From Azolla caroliniana (taxonomy: Eukaryota > Polypodiophyta), in contig JBHGNT010000036.1 in the NCBI GenBank assembly GCA_043228905.1, positions 186,001-250,000 of the forward strand: DNA of 64,000 bases, given 5' to 3'. Positions 32,821 through 43,293 of this stretch are shown piece after piece. How positions within the stretch are numbered: position 1 is the first letter of the stretch; every line of letters starts with the position of its first letter. The notes under the pieces were generated by a model. That model did no database searches. It worked only from the letters and a program-made list of their open reading frames with translations, and was not told the origin of the DNA. A program made the translations under genes and the position numbers.

Positions 32821-33294
32821 ACGGCTCTCTCTGTCGCTGTCGTCGTTGTCGCCGCTGTCGCCGTCACCGTCGCCGTCGTCTGCAGCCGTTGTCTGCAGCC
32901 GCTGCAACCGTCGCCGTCTGCTCTCTCTCTCTCTCTCGCTCGCTTCCTCGTCTCTCTCTGTCACCGGCTAGTGTCGTCGCCGTCGCCGTCGCCGTCGCTG
33001 CCGTTATCTGCGGCCGTCGCCGTCTGCCACCGTGCAGTCGTCCACCGTCAGCTGCCGCCGTCTGCCGTCGGCTGCCGTCGTCTACCGTCGTTTGACGACT
33101 GCCACCGTCACGGGGTGTTTTCTTCTCCGTTCTTGATGTGGTGAAGTACCTTTTTCTCGACGAGTTCGTGGGTGGGTTCTTTTGGTGTGCTCGTCCCGTG
33201 CTACAAAATGCCGATGTGATTGCGACACACACACAAACTCGGCTAAGTCTCGAACCCATTTATTTTACCTTCTTTTTTTCTTATTGACACCACA

Positions 33295-34107
33295 ATGACG
33301 TCTAGACGGACTAAGGAACTTAAGGATATACAAGACGAGGCTATAAGTAAGGAGGACTTTTTAGATATGTTTAATCGTTTAACAAAAATAGAGATGGATA
33401 TGAAAAAATGGGTGAAAGACACCGAAACCTACAAGAAAAAAGATAGAGAGGAAAAAGATGCCCTCAAGGCCGAAATAGAACAACTTAAAGTAGAAAACAT
33501 CGACCTTAAAAAACAACTTAAGGACATCGAGGTATCTCGAGAAGACGATGAAATATCCTCTATAGAGGATATAAAGGACGAAATTAAAAAAATTAAAGAG
33601 GAAGTTAATAATAACATAGAGTTAGCTAAAATGGGTTGGGTAGATGTGGTTAAAAGAAACATTAAAAAAGAAATAAAAGAGGAAAATATTGTTAACACCA
33701 CCCTTGAAGAAGAGAAAATGCGTCAGGCCCGACGCTTAAATGTACGTGTCACTGGGCTCAAGGAAGGTGCATCCCCAAATGAGGACGCACAAACACTTGG
33801 GAAAATGTTAGGGTATACAGAGGCCCTACCTATCACCAAAGCATGGAGGGCCGGGCGTGACACAACTAGGAAGAGAGCCTTAGTCCTTCAATTTAAAGAC
33901 TTAGACTCTAGAATCACTTTCTTTAAGAAGAGACCAATCCTTCGAGGAATGGATGGGGACCCCATCTATCTCGATGAAGACCTCACTAAGATGCAAATTG
34001 AGCATCGCAAGAGTTGTATGCCACGAGTTATGCAAGCTCGTAAAGAAGGCCATCGCGCCTTTTACCGAGACGGGCGAGTGATCATAAATGATCGCACTAC
34101 TAACTAA
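33295..34107 (+). CDS. LINE ORF1 protein (coiled coil + RRM-like)
   Basis: 270 residues. Residues ~15-115 are Lys/Glu-rich heptad-like sequence (long predicted coiled coil). Residues ~146-268 carry RRLNVRVTGLKEG, RALVLQFKDLDSRITFFKKR and IYLDEDLTKMQIEHRKS, which resemble the RRM plus C-terminal domain of L1-type ORF1 proteins. It would bind LINE RNA as a chaperone. It lacks the DUF4283/zinc-knuckle form usual in plant LINEs (seen at 55197-55757). It ends in TAA at 34105-34107, in the same frame as ORF2. Confidence 0.8.
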   Translation: MTSRRTKELKDIQDEAISKEDFLDMFNRLTKIEMDMKKWVKDTETYKKKDREEKDALKAEIEQLKVENIDLKKQLKDIEVSREDDEISSIEDIKDEIKKIKEEVNNNIELAKMGWVDVVKRNIKKEIKEENIVNTTLEEEKMRQARRLNVRVTGLKEGASPNEDAQTLGKMLGYTEALPITKAWRAGRDTTRKRALVLQFKDLDSRITFFKKRPILRGMDGDPIYLDEDLTKMQIEHRKSCMPRVMQARKEGHRAFYRDGRVIINDRTTN

Positions 34108-34143
34108 CGACGTGTGGCCCATGTGACAGAAAATGCACTTAGG

Positions 34144-37100
34144 ATGACCCTATGGAATTGTAATGGCGCACTCTGGGCACACCCCGGCCGCCTAGAGGAG
34201 ATACTAAAGGTATCTGATATACTTTTCTTGGTAGAAACACATCAGAGCCCAAATAGAGGACTCCCACGGGTCGAAGGATTCCGTTGGGAGTCCGCTTTTA
34301 GACAAACCTCACGTCGACACACTACTAGGGGATCTGGAGGTGTCGCGATACTATTTCGTAGAGAGCTACATAATAGGATAGAAATAATGAAGATAGACCC
34401 AGAAGCTCGTTTTATGTGGGTGAAAGTCTCCACAAGCAAAGACCATGCAATATTTTTCGCCATTTGTTACTTTCCCCCAGAAGGATCCCGTTATAATATT
34501 AGTGGCTTGACGAGATTAGTCGATGAAGGAATGCCACATGGGCCTTCTCCATACGAACCCCTATTGGATGACATAATCCGATATTCTTCCCAAGGAGAAG
34601 TATTTCTTGTAGGAGACTTCAATGCGAGAACCCAATCCCGACAATGCACAGTATTTCAGATGAATAGAAACCTAGAAATGGTAAATGTTGATCCTTTAGA
34701 CATAGGCACCACACGTAGATCAAAGGATCAAGGTGCGGACGCCACGAGCTTTGGCCATCACCTGCTTGAACTTGGCAGTCGGCACCAGATGGTCATATAT
34801 AATGGTTTAGCTAAGTGGCCGGGCTCGGAAGAGCTCACATGTTTCCCACATGGAGGAGGGGAAAGCACAGTTGACTATCTAATAGGGCGCCCGACAGCTA
34901 CCCACTTGATTAACTCCTTCCGAGTGGCCCCATGCCCTATTGGCGCAGACCATAGCTTCTTATACTTCGAGCTAAAATGTGATATCTCTAAGGTCACCAA
35001 GTCTAGTCAACCATGCCATCACACCACAATACATTTCACACATGAGCTCTCTGACATATACTCTCAACATGTTCAGGCCCATCTCCCCTCCATTGATCCC
35101 TCTCTACCGTTAGAAAGCCTTAGTACAAAACTCACACACATCCTTCACTCCGCAGCAGCTAGCAGTTTCCCATATACAAAACACTCAAATCAAGGTAGAT
35201 CAGGATCAATGCCACAAAATAAATGGTATGACGAGGATTGTAGGGACCTACATAGACAACTTACAGTATCGCAACTCAATGGTAGTATTACCTCCACACA
35301 AGCTCGCAAAGAAATGCGTAAGATGACACGTCGTAAGAGACGAGCGTGGGAGGCATCCCAATACTGGGAACTCTACCATATGCTCATGAGTAGCGATTGC
35401 GCCACGGCATGGAAGAGACTACGGGAGCCAAGACCACAAACACCCATCGAAGATCCCGAAACTTGGCACACATATACAGAGAGACTTTACCAAATCCCAA
35501 ACCAACCACCTTTTCCAATGCCTTCCACACCCCGGCCTACCACGGGGACACTTTTCACGACCTCTAGGGTCATGAAGGTCATAAAGAAATTACAACATAG
35601 GAAGTCCATGGACCACACAGGATTGCGAGCAGAACACATTATATATGCGAGAGAGTGCCTAGCTCCCTTGCTAACTCTAATCTTCAATCGTGCCCTTGCG
35701 GAGGGTTTTCCACCACAGTGGACTATGAATACAGTGACCCCCATACATAAAGGGGGGGACCCCATGGACCCAAATACATATAGGACGATTATGATAGGCC
35801 ATACCCTTGCTAAGTTATATGGTGCAGTAATGGAAGCAGAGCTTAGCGACTACATGGAGACCCTAAACCTTCGTGCACCTGAACAAGCTGGCTTTAGACG
35901 AGCCTTCTCCACTATTGATCACATCTTCACACTTAGATGCCTAATTGACCAAACTAGGGCTCGCAAGAAGAGATTATATTGTTGTTTTGTGGACTTCCGC
36001 AAAGCCTTTGACACAGTCCCTAGAGATCGGTTGTCTGATAGACTTAAAAGCTTGAGGATACCAGATGATATGGTATGGGCCATCTACGCACTATATGAAC
36101 AAGTGTCCGGGTGTGTCCGATGCCCAGGTGGCCTATCCAATCGTTTCACTAGCACTATTGGTGTAAAACAAGGTTGCCCCCTATCACCGACGCTTTTTGG
36201 GATCTACATTGATGAGATCACAGATTTTATTGCTCGTGAGGGAGGCACCGGAGTGGTCCTTGGGGATACGCAGGTTCGTATCTTGCTCTATGCAGATGAC
36301 ATAGTTTTGCTCTCTGAATCCGAACACGACCTACAGAGGCACCTCAATGCCTTAGATGACTTTTGTGTACAACGAGGATTGGTAGTGAATCTAGGGAAAA
36401 CGAAAGTCCTTATCTTCCACACATCGGCCCAAGTTAGAGCTAAGTGTCACCTAACTATCTCCCATAGCCCAGTCGAGGTGGTTGGATCGTACGTATATCT
36501 CGGAGTCACTTTTAGTGCCCGCTCAGGTAAATTTTCGATGACACAGGCAGCGAAGGATAGACTCACGAGAGGACATGCATCGCTCTCACTCCTAGAGAGA
36601 CAATGCCACCAAGCACACTTTCAAGAGCCACGGACTAAAGGGTGGCTCTTTGACTCATTAGTGACCCCCTCCCTCATGTATGCATCTGCGGTTTGGGCTC
36701 CAGGATTACCATCCTTCATGTGGACGCAATTAGAGAGACCATTGGTGATGATGCTATCACGCCAACTCCGAAGCAAATCGACTGTACCACATGACATTAT
36801 TAGGGCCGAGTTCACGTTACCCCCAATGCTAGTAGAGGCACTTTTTCAACTTGTAGTCTTTATTGATAGGATACATAGCCAACCACATGATAGAATATCT
36901 CATCAAGCCTTTAAGGCCTCTCGATCATTGTATGAGTCCGGCTATACTAGCTCATGGTATGGCATGATGGTGACTTGGCTTCTTGCGAATGGTCTAGACA
37001 TTAATAACCTACCTCCCCTTAGGTACAACCACACGAGTGATAACACCTTAATCTCTCATGAGAACCGCAATAAAGTAATACGCCAAGAAATATGGCAAAT

Positions 37101-37845
37101 TTACACTTGGTGTAAATGGATCACCCCACTAGAGCCACTCCCATCTAAAATGTCGTACTATAAGAAACACTTCATGCACTTCTCTGAGTTAGGTTTTATC
37201 ACACGGCCAAAATATCTAGATGTATTCTTACCACATGCACTAAGGGTTGCCATTGGACAACTTAGAATATCGTCTCACCAACTTGAGATTGAAAATGGCC
37301 GTACTAGTGGAGTCCCTAGGGAGGAAAGGATATGTAGGTTATGTCACATAGAGATAGAGGATGAGTACCACTTTACTTGCAAGTGTCCAACCTATGCCGA
37401 GATAAGGGCAAAATACCAAGACATACTTGGTCCGTCTCCCACCCTCCCCAAACTATTAGATACTCTAGATATAAAGAAATTAGGCAAATACATTCTAGAG
37501 CTAAAACAACACAGAGAGAATAAATTACAAAATGTTGACAATAATGTTGCTAATGATCACGAACATGTAACAAATGCAGTTTTTCAGGAACCTGAGGAGA
37601 CAACGAATGCCGACACACTTGCACCACTCGGCCTTTCCATTGATGAGGCAGAAAACCAGAGAAGAACCAGACGTCCTTGGGTGCCGGGTTTCCAAACAAC
37701 TCAACGTGATGTGGACGCAATATTGAAAATAAGGGAACGTGAGCTACACCGCCTAGAAGCCATGGCTAGGGCACTCTCTACATTGGAACCCACATCAAGA
37801 CCCTTTGACCCCCCACTTCTTTTCGAGAGGCTTGGGTGGAAATAA
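34144..37845 (+). CDS. LINE ORF2: endonuclease and reverse transcriptase
   Basis: 1233 residues from the first ATG (34144). The APE endonuclease comes first: WNCNG, LVETH, GDFNAR (D at residue ~158) and GADHS (~267-271). The RT follows: IHKGGDPMDPNTYR, QAGFRRAFSTIDHI, CFVDFRKAFDTVPRDRL, GVKQGCPLSPTLFG and YADD at residues 716-719. A CCHC-type finger (CRLC...H-x-x-C, ~1064-1084) lies near the C-terminus. No RNase H domain was recognised. The frame is open without stop back to ORF1's TAA. The product nicks DNA and primes cDNA synthesis at the target. All visible catalytic residues are present. Confidence 0.92.
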   Translation: MTLWNCNGALWAHPGRLEEILKVSDILFLVETHQSPNRGLPRVEGFRWESAFRQTSRRHTTRGSGGVAILFRRELHNRIEIMKIDPEARFMWVKVSTSKDHAIFFAICYFPPEGSRYNISGLTRLVDEGMPHGPSPYEPLLDDIIRYSSQGEVFLVGDFNARTQSRQCTVFQMNRNLEMVNVDPLDIGTTRRSKDQGADATSFGHHLLELGSRHQMVIYNGLAKWPGSEELTCFPHGGGESTVDYLIGRPTATHLINSFRVAPCPIGADHSFLYFELKCDISKVTKSSQPCHHTTIHFTHELSDIYSQHVQAHLPSIDPSLPLESLSTKLTHILHSAAASSFPYTKHSNQGRSGSMPQNKWYDEDCRDLHRQLTVSQLNGSITSTQARKEMRKMTRRKRRAWEASQYWELYHMLMSSDCATAWKRLREPRPQTPIEDPETWHTYTERLYQIPNQPPFPMPSTPRPTTGTLFTTSRVMKVIKKLQHRKSMDHTGLRAEHIIYARECLAPLLTLIFNRALAEGFPPQWTMNTVTPIHKGGDPMDPNTYRTIMIGHTLAKLYGAVMEAELSDYMETLNLRAPEQAGFRRAFSTIDHIFTLRCLIDQTRARKKRLYCCFVDFRKAFDTVPRDRLSDRLKSLRIPDDMVWAIYALYEQVSGCVRCPGGLSNRFTSTIGVKQGCPLSPTLFGIYIDEITDFIAREGGTGVVLGDTQVRILLYADDIVLLSESEHDLQRHLNALDDFCVQRGLVVNLGKTKVLIFHTSAQVRAKCHLTISHSPVEVVGSYVYLGVTFSARSGKFSMTQAAKDRLTRGHASLSLLERQCHQAHFQEPRTKGWLFDSLVTPSLMYASAVWAPGLPSFMWTQLERPLVMMLSRQLRSKSTVPHDIIRAEFTLPPMLVEALFQLVVFIDRIHSQPHDRISHQAFKASRSLYESGYTSSWYGMMVTWLLANGLDINNLPPLRYNHTSDNTLISHENRNKVIRQEIWQIYTWCKWITPLEPLPSKMSYYKKHFMHFSELGFITRPKYLDVFLPHALRVAIGQLRISSHQLEIENGRTSGVPREERICRLCHIEIEDEYHFTCKCPTYAEIRAKYQDILGPSPTLPKLLDTLDIKKLGKYILELKQHRENKLQNVDNNVANDHEHVTNAVFQEPEETTNADTLAPLGLSIDEAENQRRTRRPWVPGFQTTQRDVDAILKIRERELHRLEAMARALSTLEPTSRPFDPPLLFERLGWK

Positions 37846-38060
37846 AATTAGGCTTAGTGTATAGTCACTTTCGAGTATACTACATATTGTACACTACTAG
37901 AACTCTTTTAGTTTAAGTTCTATTTTTTTTTACTTAATTTTATTTTTAGTTATGATGACTGGATAAATACTCTATTGTTGTAAACCAATTGTCTCATGGG
38001 CCAAATTTGGCCTTAGAAGACGTTAATACATCTTTCTTTCTTTCTTTCTTTCTCTCTCCC

Positions 38061-39199
38061 ATCAAGCCTTTAAGGCTTCTCGAGCGCTGTATGAGTCCGA
38101 TTATACTAGCTCATGGTATGGCATGATGGTGAGTTGGCTTCTTGCCAACGGTCTAGACATTAATAACCTCCCCCCCCTTAAGTACGACCACACGACTGAT
38201 AACACTTTAATCTCTCATGAGGACCGTAATAAAGTAATACGCCAAGAAATATGGCAAATTTATACTCGGCATAAATGGATCACCCCACTAGAGCCACTCC
38301 CATCTAAAATAAGGAACTCTTTATGCACTTCTCTAAGTTAGGTTTTATCACGTGACCAAGATATCTAGATGTATTCTTACCACATGCACTAAGGGTTGCC
38401 ATTGGTCAACTTACAATATCATCTCACCAACTTGAGATTGAGAATGGACGTACTAATGGAGTCCTTAGGGAGGAAAGGATATGTAGGTTATGCCACATAG
38501 AGATAGAGGATGAATACCATTTTACATGCAAATGCCCCACCTATGCCGAGATAAGGGCAAAATACCAAGACATACTTGGTTCCTCTCCCACCCTTCCTAA
38601 ACTATTAGATACACTAGATATAAAGAAATTAGGTAGATACATCTTAGAATTGAAACAACACAGAGAGAATAAGTTACAAAACGTTGATAATAATGTTGCT
38701 AATGTTTACCAACATGTAACAAATGAAGTTTTTCAAGAATAGGGGGAGCCAATGAATGTCGACACACCTGCACCACTCGAGCTTTTCCTTGATGAAGCAG
38801 AAAAACAAAGAACCAAACGCCCTTGGATGCCGGGTTTCAAAGCAACTCGACGAGATGTAGAAGCAATAAAGAAAATAAGGGACCGTGAACTACACTGCCT
38901 AGAAGCCATGGCTAGGGCACTCTATGCATCGGGACCATGGGTCACACCCACACCAAAAACTTTTGACCTCCCACTTCTTTTTGAGAGACTTGGGTGGAAA
39001 TGAGATTAGGCTTAGTGCAAAGTTTTGTACACTACTAGAACTCTTTTAGCTTAAGCTATTTTCCATTATTTTAGTTTTGATGATTGGATAAACACTGATT
39101 TTTGTTGTAAACCAATTGTCTCATGGGCCAAATTTGGCCTTAAAAGACGTTAATATATCTTTCTTCTTTCTTTCTTCTCTCTCTCTCTCTCTCTCTCTT
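38061..39199 (+). mobile_element. 5'-truncated LINE copy, head-to-tail with the first
   Basis: Starts abruptly at the point equal to 36902 in the full copy, directly after its TTTC tail. It runs through the ORF2 C-terminal finger and 3' UTR into its own TTC/TC tail (39159-39199). ORF2 is broken by a deletion near 38313 and by stops. 5' truncation is typical of LINE insertion. Confidence 0.9.
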
Positions 39200-39358
39200 C
39201 GGGAGACTTGTCCAATCACAATGCAAGAATAGAAGCAAGGCTTTACACTTACAGGTTTCAACATCAATGGTAAGTTTATTTTCTTCCTCCTTTCTGCTCT
39301 CTCTCTCTCTCTCTCTCTCTCCTTGAGGCTTGTCCTCTACAAGAATAAAAGCAAGGCG

Positions 39359-39454
39359 TTTCACCTACAGATTTCAGCTCGGATATTTGAACGATATCAT
39401 CACCCCTTTCACCTACAGATTTCAGCTCGGATATTTGAACAATATCATCACCCC
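39359..39454. repeat. 48-bp tandem duplication
   Basis: Units 39359-39406 and 39407-39454 (TTTCACCTACAGATTTCAGC...) differ at one base. The flanking sequence also repeats a CT run plus GCAAGAATAGAAGCAAGGC-like phrase (39180-39290, 39300-39360). Confidence 0.92.
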
Positions 39455-39745
39455 TTTACAAGCCTGCATCATCTCTTTGAAGGCATTTTAGGACCCAACA
39501 ACACAGGTTTTTATCTCTTCTTCTTTTATATGTTAGTTTTTCTGGGGAAACCCCCCCTAATTTCTTGAAGCTGTAACCTTTTTATTTTGTCTTGTTGCCT
39601 ATTCATGCTTTTCATTTTGGAAAACCTGAAATTTGAAACACATTGAATCCTACAAAAAACTAGTTTTGTTTTTGCCTTGTGGCGGGGTTTTGATATATTG
39701 TTGATCAAGCTAGAGTTGCATTAGACATGAGTATTATAAGGTGAA

Positions 39746-40318
39746 CAGGGCGCTCATATGGCAAATCTCGGCAAAAAGCATTGGGAAGCGGTGAAAGGTA
39801 TTATGAGATACCTCAAAGGCACAAAGGACTTGTGTATTTGCTTTGGAAAGCAGAAGGCATCTGTCGTCGGTTTTACGGATGCGGACTATGCTGGTCACGC
39901 AGACTGCAGGAAGTCTACTTCAGGGTATGTGTTTACTTTCACAGGAGGAGCGGTCTCTTGGATCTCCAGACTACAAAAGTGTGTTGCATTGTCTACTACA
40001 AAGGTAGAGTATGTTGCTTCCAATGAGGCATGCAAAGAGGCTTTATGGATTTCATATCTAGTGAGAGATCTTGGCATTACAGAGTTACCTATTCTTCATT
40101 GTGACAGCCAGAGTGCTATCATGCTAGCTCGGAATCCCATCTTTCATGCAAAGACGAAGCACATAGAGGTGAAGTATCACTTCATTAGAGATGTACTTGA
40201 CAGCAAAAACATTGAGCTTGTCAAAGTACATACAAATAATAATCCTACAGATCTTCTCACGAAGGGTCTTCCAGCTGAACGATTTGCTCATTGCCGACAG
40301 ATGATGAGAGTTGGATAG
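39746..40318 (+). pseudogene. Copia fragment B: RNase H end of Pol
   Basis: Open frame KKHWEAVKGIMRYLKGTKD, VGFTDADYAGHADCRKSTSG, VALSTTKVEYVA, LHCDSQSAIMLARNP and TDLLTKGLPAERF: a full copia RNase H with the acidic residues present. Everything upstream is missing. It continues into the fragment's own LTR (40416). Confidence 0.9.
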
Positions 40319-40415
40319 ATGTATGTATGTAGTTCAGGTTTGTACATACTTGGACTTAGCTGACTTTTTTTTTTGTTTTTTTCTTCTCACGGCACATTGC
40401 CTTTAGGTGGGAGGT

Positions 40416-40636
40416 TGTTGGGAATAAAGGGCCATCGTGCCTTTTATTAGTGCACGAGTGTGAACGCACTCGTAGCACACTTTTGACTTGTATATACATA
40501 ATATCGAAAAACCAAAAAAGAGGTACACTCTTTGTACCCAAGACAACGTGCATCTCTCTCTCTCTCTCTCTGTGTCTCTCACTCAGACTCTCTCCCTCTC
40601 TGTTTTTGACCTAAACCCTAATCCTCGTGCTGCCTT
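40416..40636 (+). repeat. 3' LTR (partial) of copia fragment B
   Basis: Preceded by a purine tract (AGGTGGGAGGT) and starting TGTTGGGAATAAAGG. The right end is lost where fragment C begins; boundary approximate. Confidence 0.7.
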
Positions 40637-42725
40637 CAAGGGGATGTCCCACAGAGGGTGTGGACAGGAAAGAATGTGTCTTATCAGCATTTAAGGGTGT
40701 TTGGATGCTTGACCTATGTACATGTTGCTAAAGATCAGAGGTCAAAGCTGGACAACAAGTCCAAGCCTTGTATATTCTTGGGGTACTCGGAAGATGAGTT
40801 TGGGTAGAGAATGTGGGATCTCCTTGATAAGAAAGTGATAAGAAGTCGAGATGTTATATTCATGGAAGACAAGACAATCGGACACTGGAAGCAACAAAGA
40901 CCAGAGTCGTCTTCCCAATCGACTACTGTTTTGGAGTCAACACTAGTCGATCACTCCCACACAACCAGTCGGTAGACAACAGCTGGCTGATGAAGCCGAA
41001 TTTGACTTGGCCGACACTCAATAGCAAATAGATGCACACGAATCAGAGTCGGATGATGAGCTGGTAGAAGAAACCGAATCTGAGTCAGTTGTTGAAGGAA
41101 GAAGATATCCACGAAGAAAAATGAAGACCTCTCGGTATCCAGCCAATCAATATATTCTCGACTGATGAAGGGGAACCAGAATGCTATGAAGAGGTCATGA
41201 CTGATGTACATAAGGAGAAATGGTGTAATGGATTCCTTGCATGAGAACCACACCTATGAGCTGATGGAGCCTGCTTGATGGAAAGAAGGCACTAAGAAAC
41301 AAATGGGTCTACAAATTAAAAATTGGAGAAGACAGAAGTACACCTAGGTATAAGGCCCGTATTGTAGTGAAAGGTTTCCAACAGAAAAAGGGTGTTGATT
41401 TTGATGAGATTTTTGCTCCAGTAGTGAAGATGACCTCCATCCGGACTGTTTTGAGTATGGCTGCGAATATGAATCTGGAAATTGAACAATTGGATGTTAA
41501 AACAGCATGCTTGCATGGTGAGTTGGAAGAGGAAATCTATATGCAGCAGCCGGAGGGCTTTGAGGTGAAAGGAAAAGAAAATCTTGTATGTAGGTTGAGG
41601 AAGAGCTTGTATGAACTGGAACAAGCTCCTCGACAATGGTATAAGAAGTTTGAGTCCTTCATGTTGGAATATGGATTCCACAAAACACAAGCCGATCATT
41701 GTGTATTTGTGAAGAGGTATGATGAAGGTGATTTTAGGATTCTTTTGTTGTATGTGGATGATATGTTGGTTGTTGGACAGAATGCTAAAAAGATTGCAAG
41801 CTTGAAGAAAGCCTTGAGCAAATCTTTTGCCATGAAAGACTTAGGACTGGCAAAACAAATTTTGGGAATGCATATAGTCCGGGACAGGACTAAAAACATG
41901 CTATGGCTGTCAGATATATGTGACGAAAGTTTTGCAAAGGTTTAACATGCACAATGCGAAATGTGTTGGATCTCCATTGCCGGTGAATTGTAAGTTAAAT
42001 TTAGGACAATGTTTGAAAACTGAGAAAGATAAGGCAAAGGTGGCGTATGCCTCTGTTGTTGGGAGCCTAATGTATGCTATAGTCTGCACGAGGCCGGACA
42101 TTGCATTTGCTGTTGGGATAGTTAGTCACTACATGAGTAATCCTGGAAAGGAACATTGGGCAACCGTAAAATGGATACTCAGATACCTCAAAGGTACTTC
42201 GAGTGTATGCCTTAGATATGGCTCCGGGAAACCTATGCTCGAACGTTTCACAGATTCTGATATGTCGAGTGATATAGATTCCGGTTGATCCACATCAGGG
42301 TATGTGATAACTTATTCAGGGTGAGCTGTGTCATGGCAATCAAGATTGCAAAAGGATGTGGCTTTGTCAACCACAGAGGCTGAATATATGGTTGCACTAG
42401 AAGCTGGAAAAGAATTAATTTGGATGAGAGATTCTTTTAATGAACTAGGAATGAAACAAGAAACATTCGTACGTCATTGTGATAATCAAAGTGCTACTGA
42501 TCTCGCTACGAATGCTGCCTATCACTCTCGTATAAAACACATTCAAAGAATGTATCATTGGTTGCGAGAGAGAGTAGAAGAATATGAGTTTGTCTTAGCG
42601 AAGATTCATACTGACGAAAATGGATCAGACATGCTTACTAAAATCTTGCCTACGGAAAAACTTGTTGCGTGCCGACAAAAGGTTGGTTTGGTTGGCTCTT
42701 CCCCTACAGGAGTGAAGGGGGAGTT
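40637..42725 (+). pseudogene. Copia fragment C: integrase end, RT and RNase H
   Basis: 5'-truncated Pol of a third copia family: HLRVFGCLTYVHVAKDQRSK, then RT (VDFDEIFAPVVKMTSIRTVL, LDVKTACLHGELEEEIYM, YVDDMLVVG at about 41751) and RNase H (VALSTTEAEYMVALEAGKE, HCDNQSATDLA). Stops and frameshifts occur near 40805, 41160-41290, 41945 and 42286. It ends in a polypurine tract (TGAAGGGGGAG, 42712-42722). Confidence 0.88.
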
Positions 42726-42803
42726 TGTTATGTAAGATTGTCCCTCCTTGTGGGGGAGTTGGCTGGCCAAATTCGGTTAGAAAGCCGAAATGGGATTTGG
42801 TCG
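42726..42803 (+). repeat. 3' LTR of fragment C, first part
   Basis: Starts TGTTATGTAAG after the polypurine tract and is cut by E2 at 42803. Resumes at 48425. Confidence 0.75.
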
Positions 42804-43221
42804 TGTTGAGAGACAAGCTCAACATTTGTGCGTAATACGATGCATAACCAGTGCGTAGACTGGGTGCATAAAACCGGTACGCAGACCGGTGCGTAGAAAG
42901 GCCGTATTGGTGCGTAGACCGAAATGCCGTTAGAAAGATATTCCTCGTAAGGAATACTTTTGGGAGTAAGTGTCGAGGCTCATTTATGAGCAGTCAAGTA
43001 CTGTCAGTACTTGTGTCAACCCATTGTCAGGGCTTGTATAAAAGTGCTCACTGAGCACATCCTATGTACAGATTGAAGATTATTTTTGAATTTAACTTCT
43101 CGTGTTACTCTCTCTCTCTGTCTCTCCCGCGTATACTGAGTAAGCTCAAGCTCTCCATTAAACCTGAGTTTTCTTCCTTCTATTCGGTCTTCATACTTGC
43201 TTCTGCACGTTACTTTTTACA
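42804..43221 (+). repeat. 5' LTR of E2
   Basis: TGTTGAGAG...TTTTTACA. Contains GTGCGTA/GTGCATA-type motif repeats, three palindromes and a TATA box. A CT-rich R/U5 region follows. Confidence 0.97.
42978..43058 (+). promoter_or_regulatory. E2 LTR core promoter with three palindromes
   Basis: GCTCATTTATGAGC (42978-42991), CAAGTACTGTCAGTACTTG (42995-43013), TATAAAAG (43037-43044) and GTGCTCACTGAGCAC (43044-43058). The same arrangement is in E1, where the middle palindrome has changed on both arms together (CAAGTATTGTCAATACTTG in the 3' LTR). Confidence 0.75.
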
Positions 43222-43239
43222 TGGTATCAGAGCGTGAGG
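43222..43239 (+). other. E2 primer-binding site (initiator-Met tRNA)
   Basis: TGGTATCAGAGC directly after the LTR, the standard plant copia site. Confidence 0.95.
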
Positions 43240-43293
43240 GTTGAGAACCTCTCTGCAGCCGACACAGCTTGACGAAGAAGAACAAGAAGAACG

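Larger units (their letters stand above)
32760..38060 (+). mobile_element. Full-length-looking LINE (ORF1 + ORF2)
   Basis: Pyrimidine and CCGTCG-rich leader (5' boundary uncertain), ORF1 (33295-34107), ORF2 (34144-37845), 3' UTR, and a tail that is a TTTC microsatellite (38031-38060) rather than poly-A. Both ORFs are open, so the copy is young or active. No target duplication could be assigned because the tail abuts another copy. Confidence 0.85.

Noticed and set aside
32754-33259. Long ORFs over the CT and CCGTCG repeats
   Set aside because: Low-complexity translation in both strands; better explained as the LINE leader.
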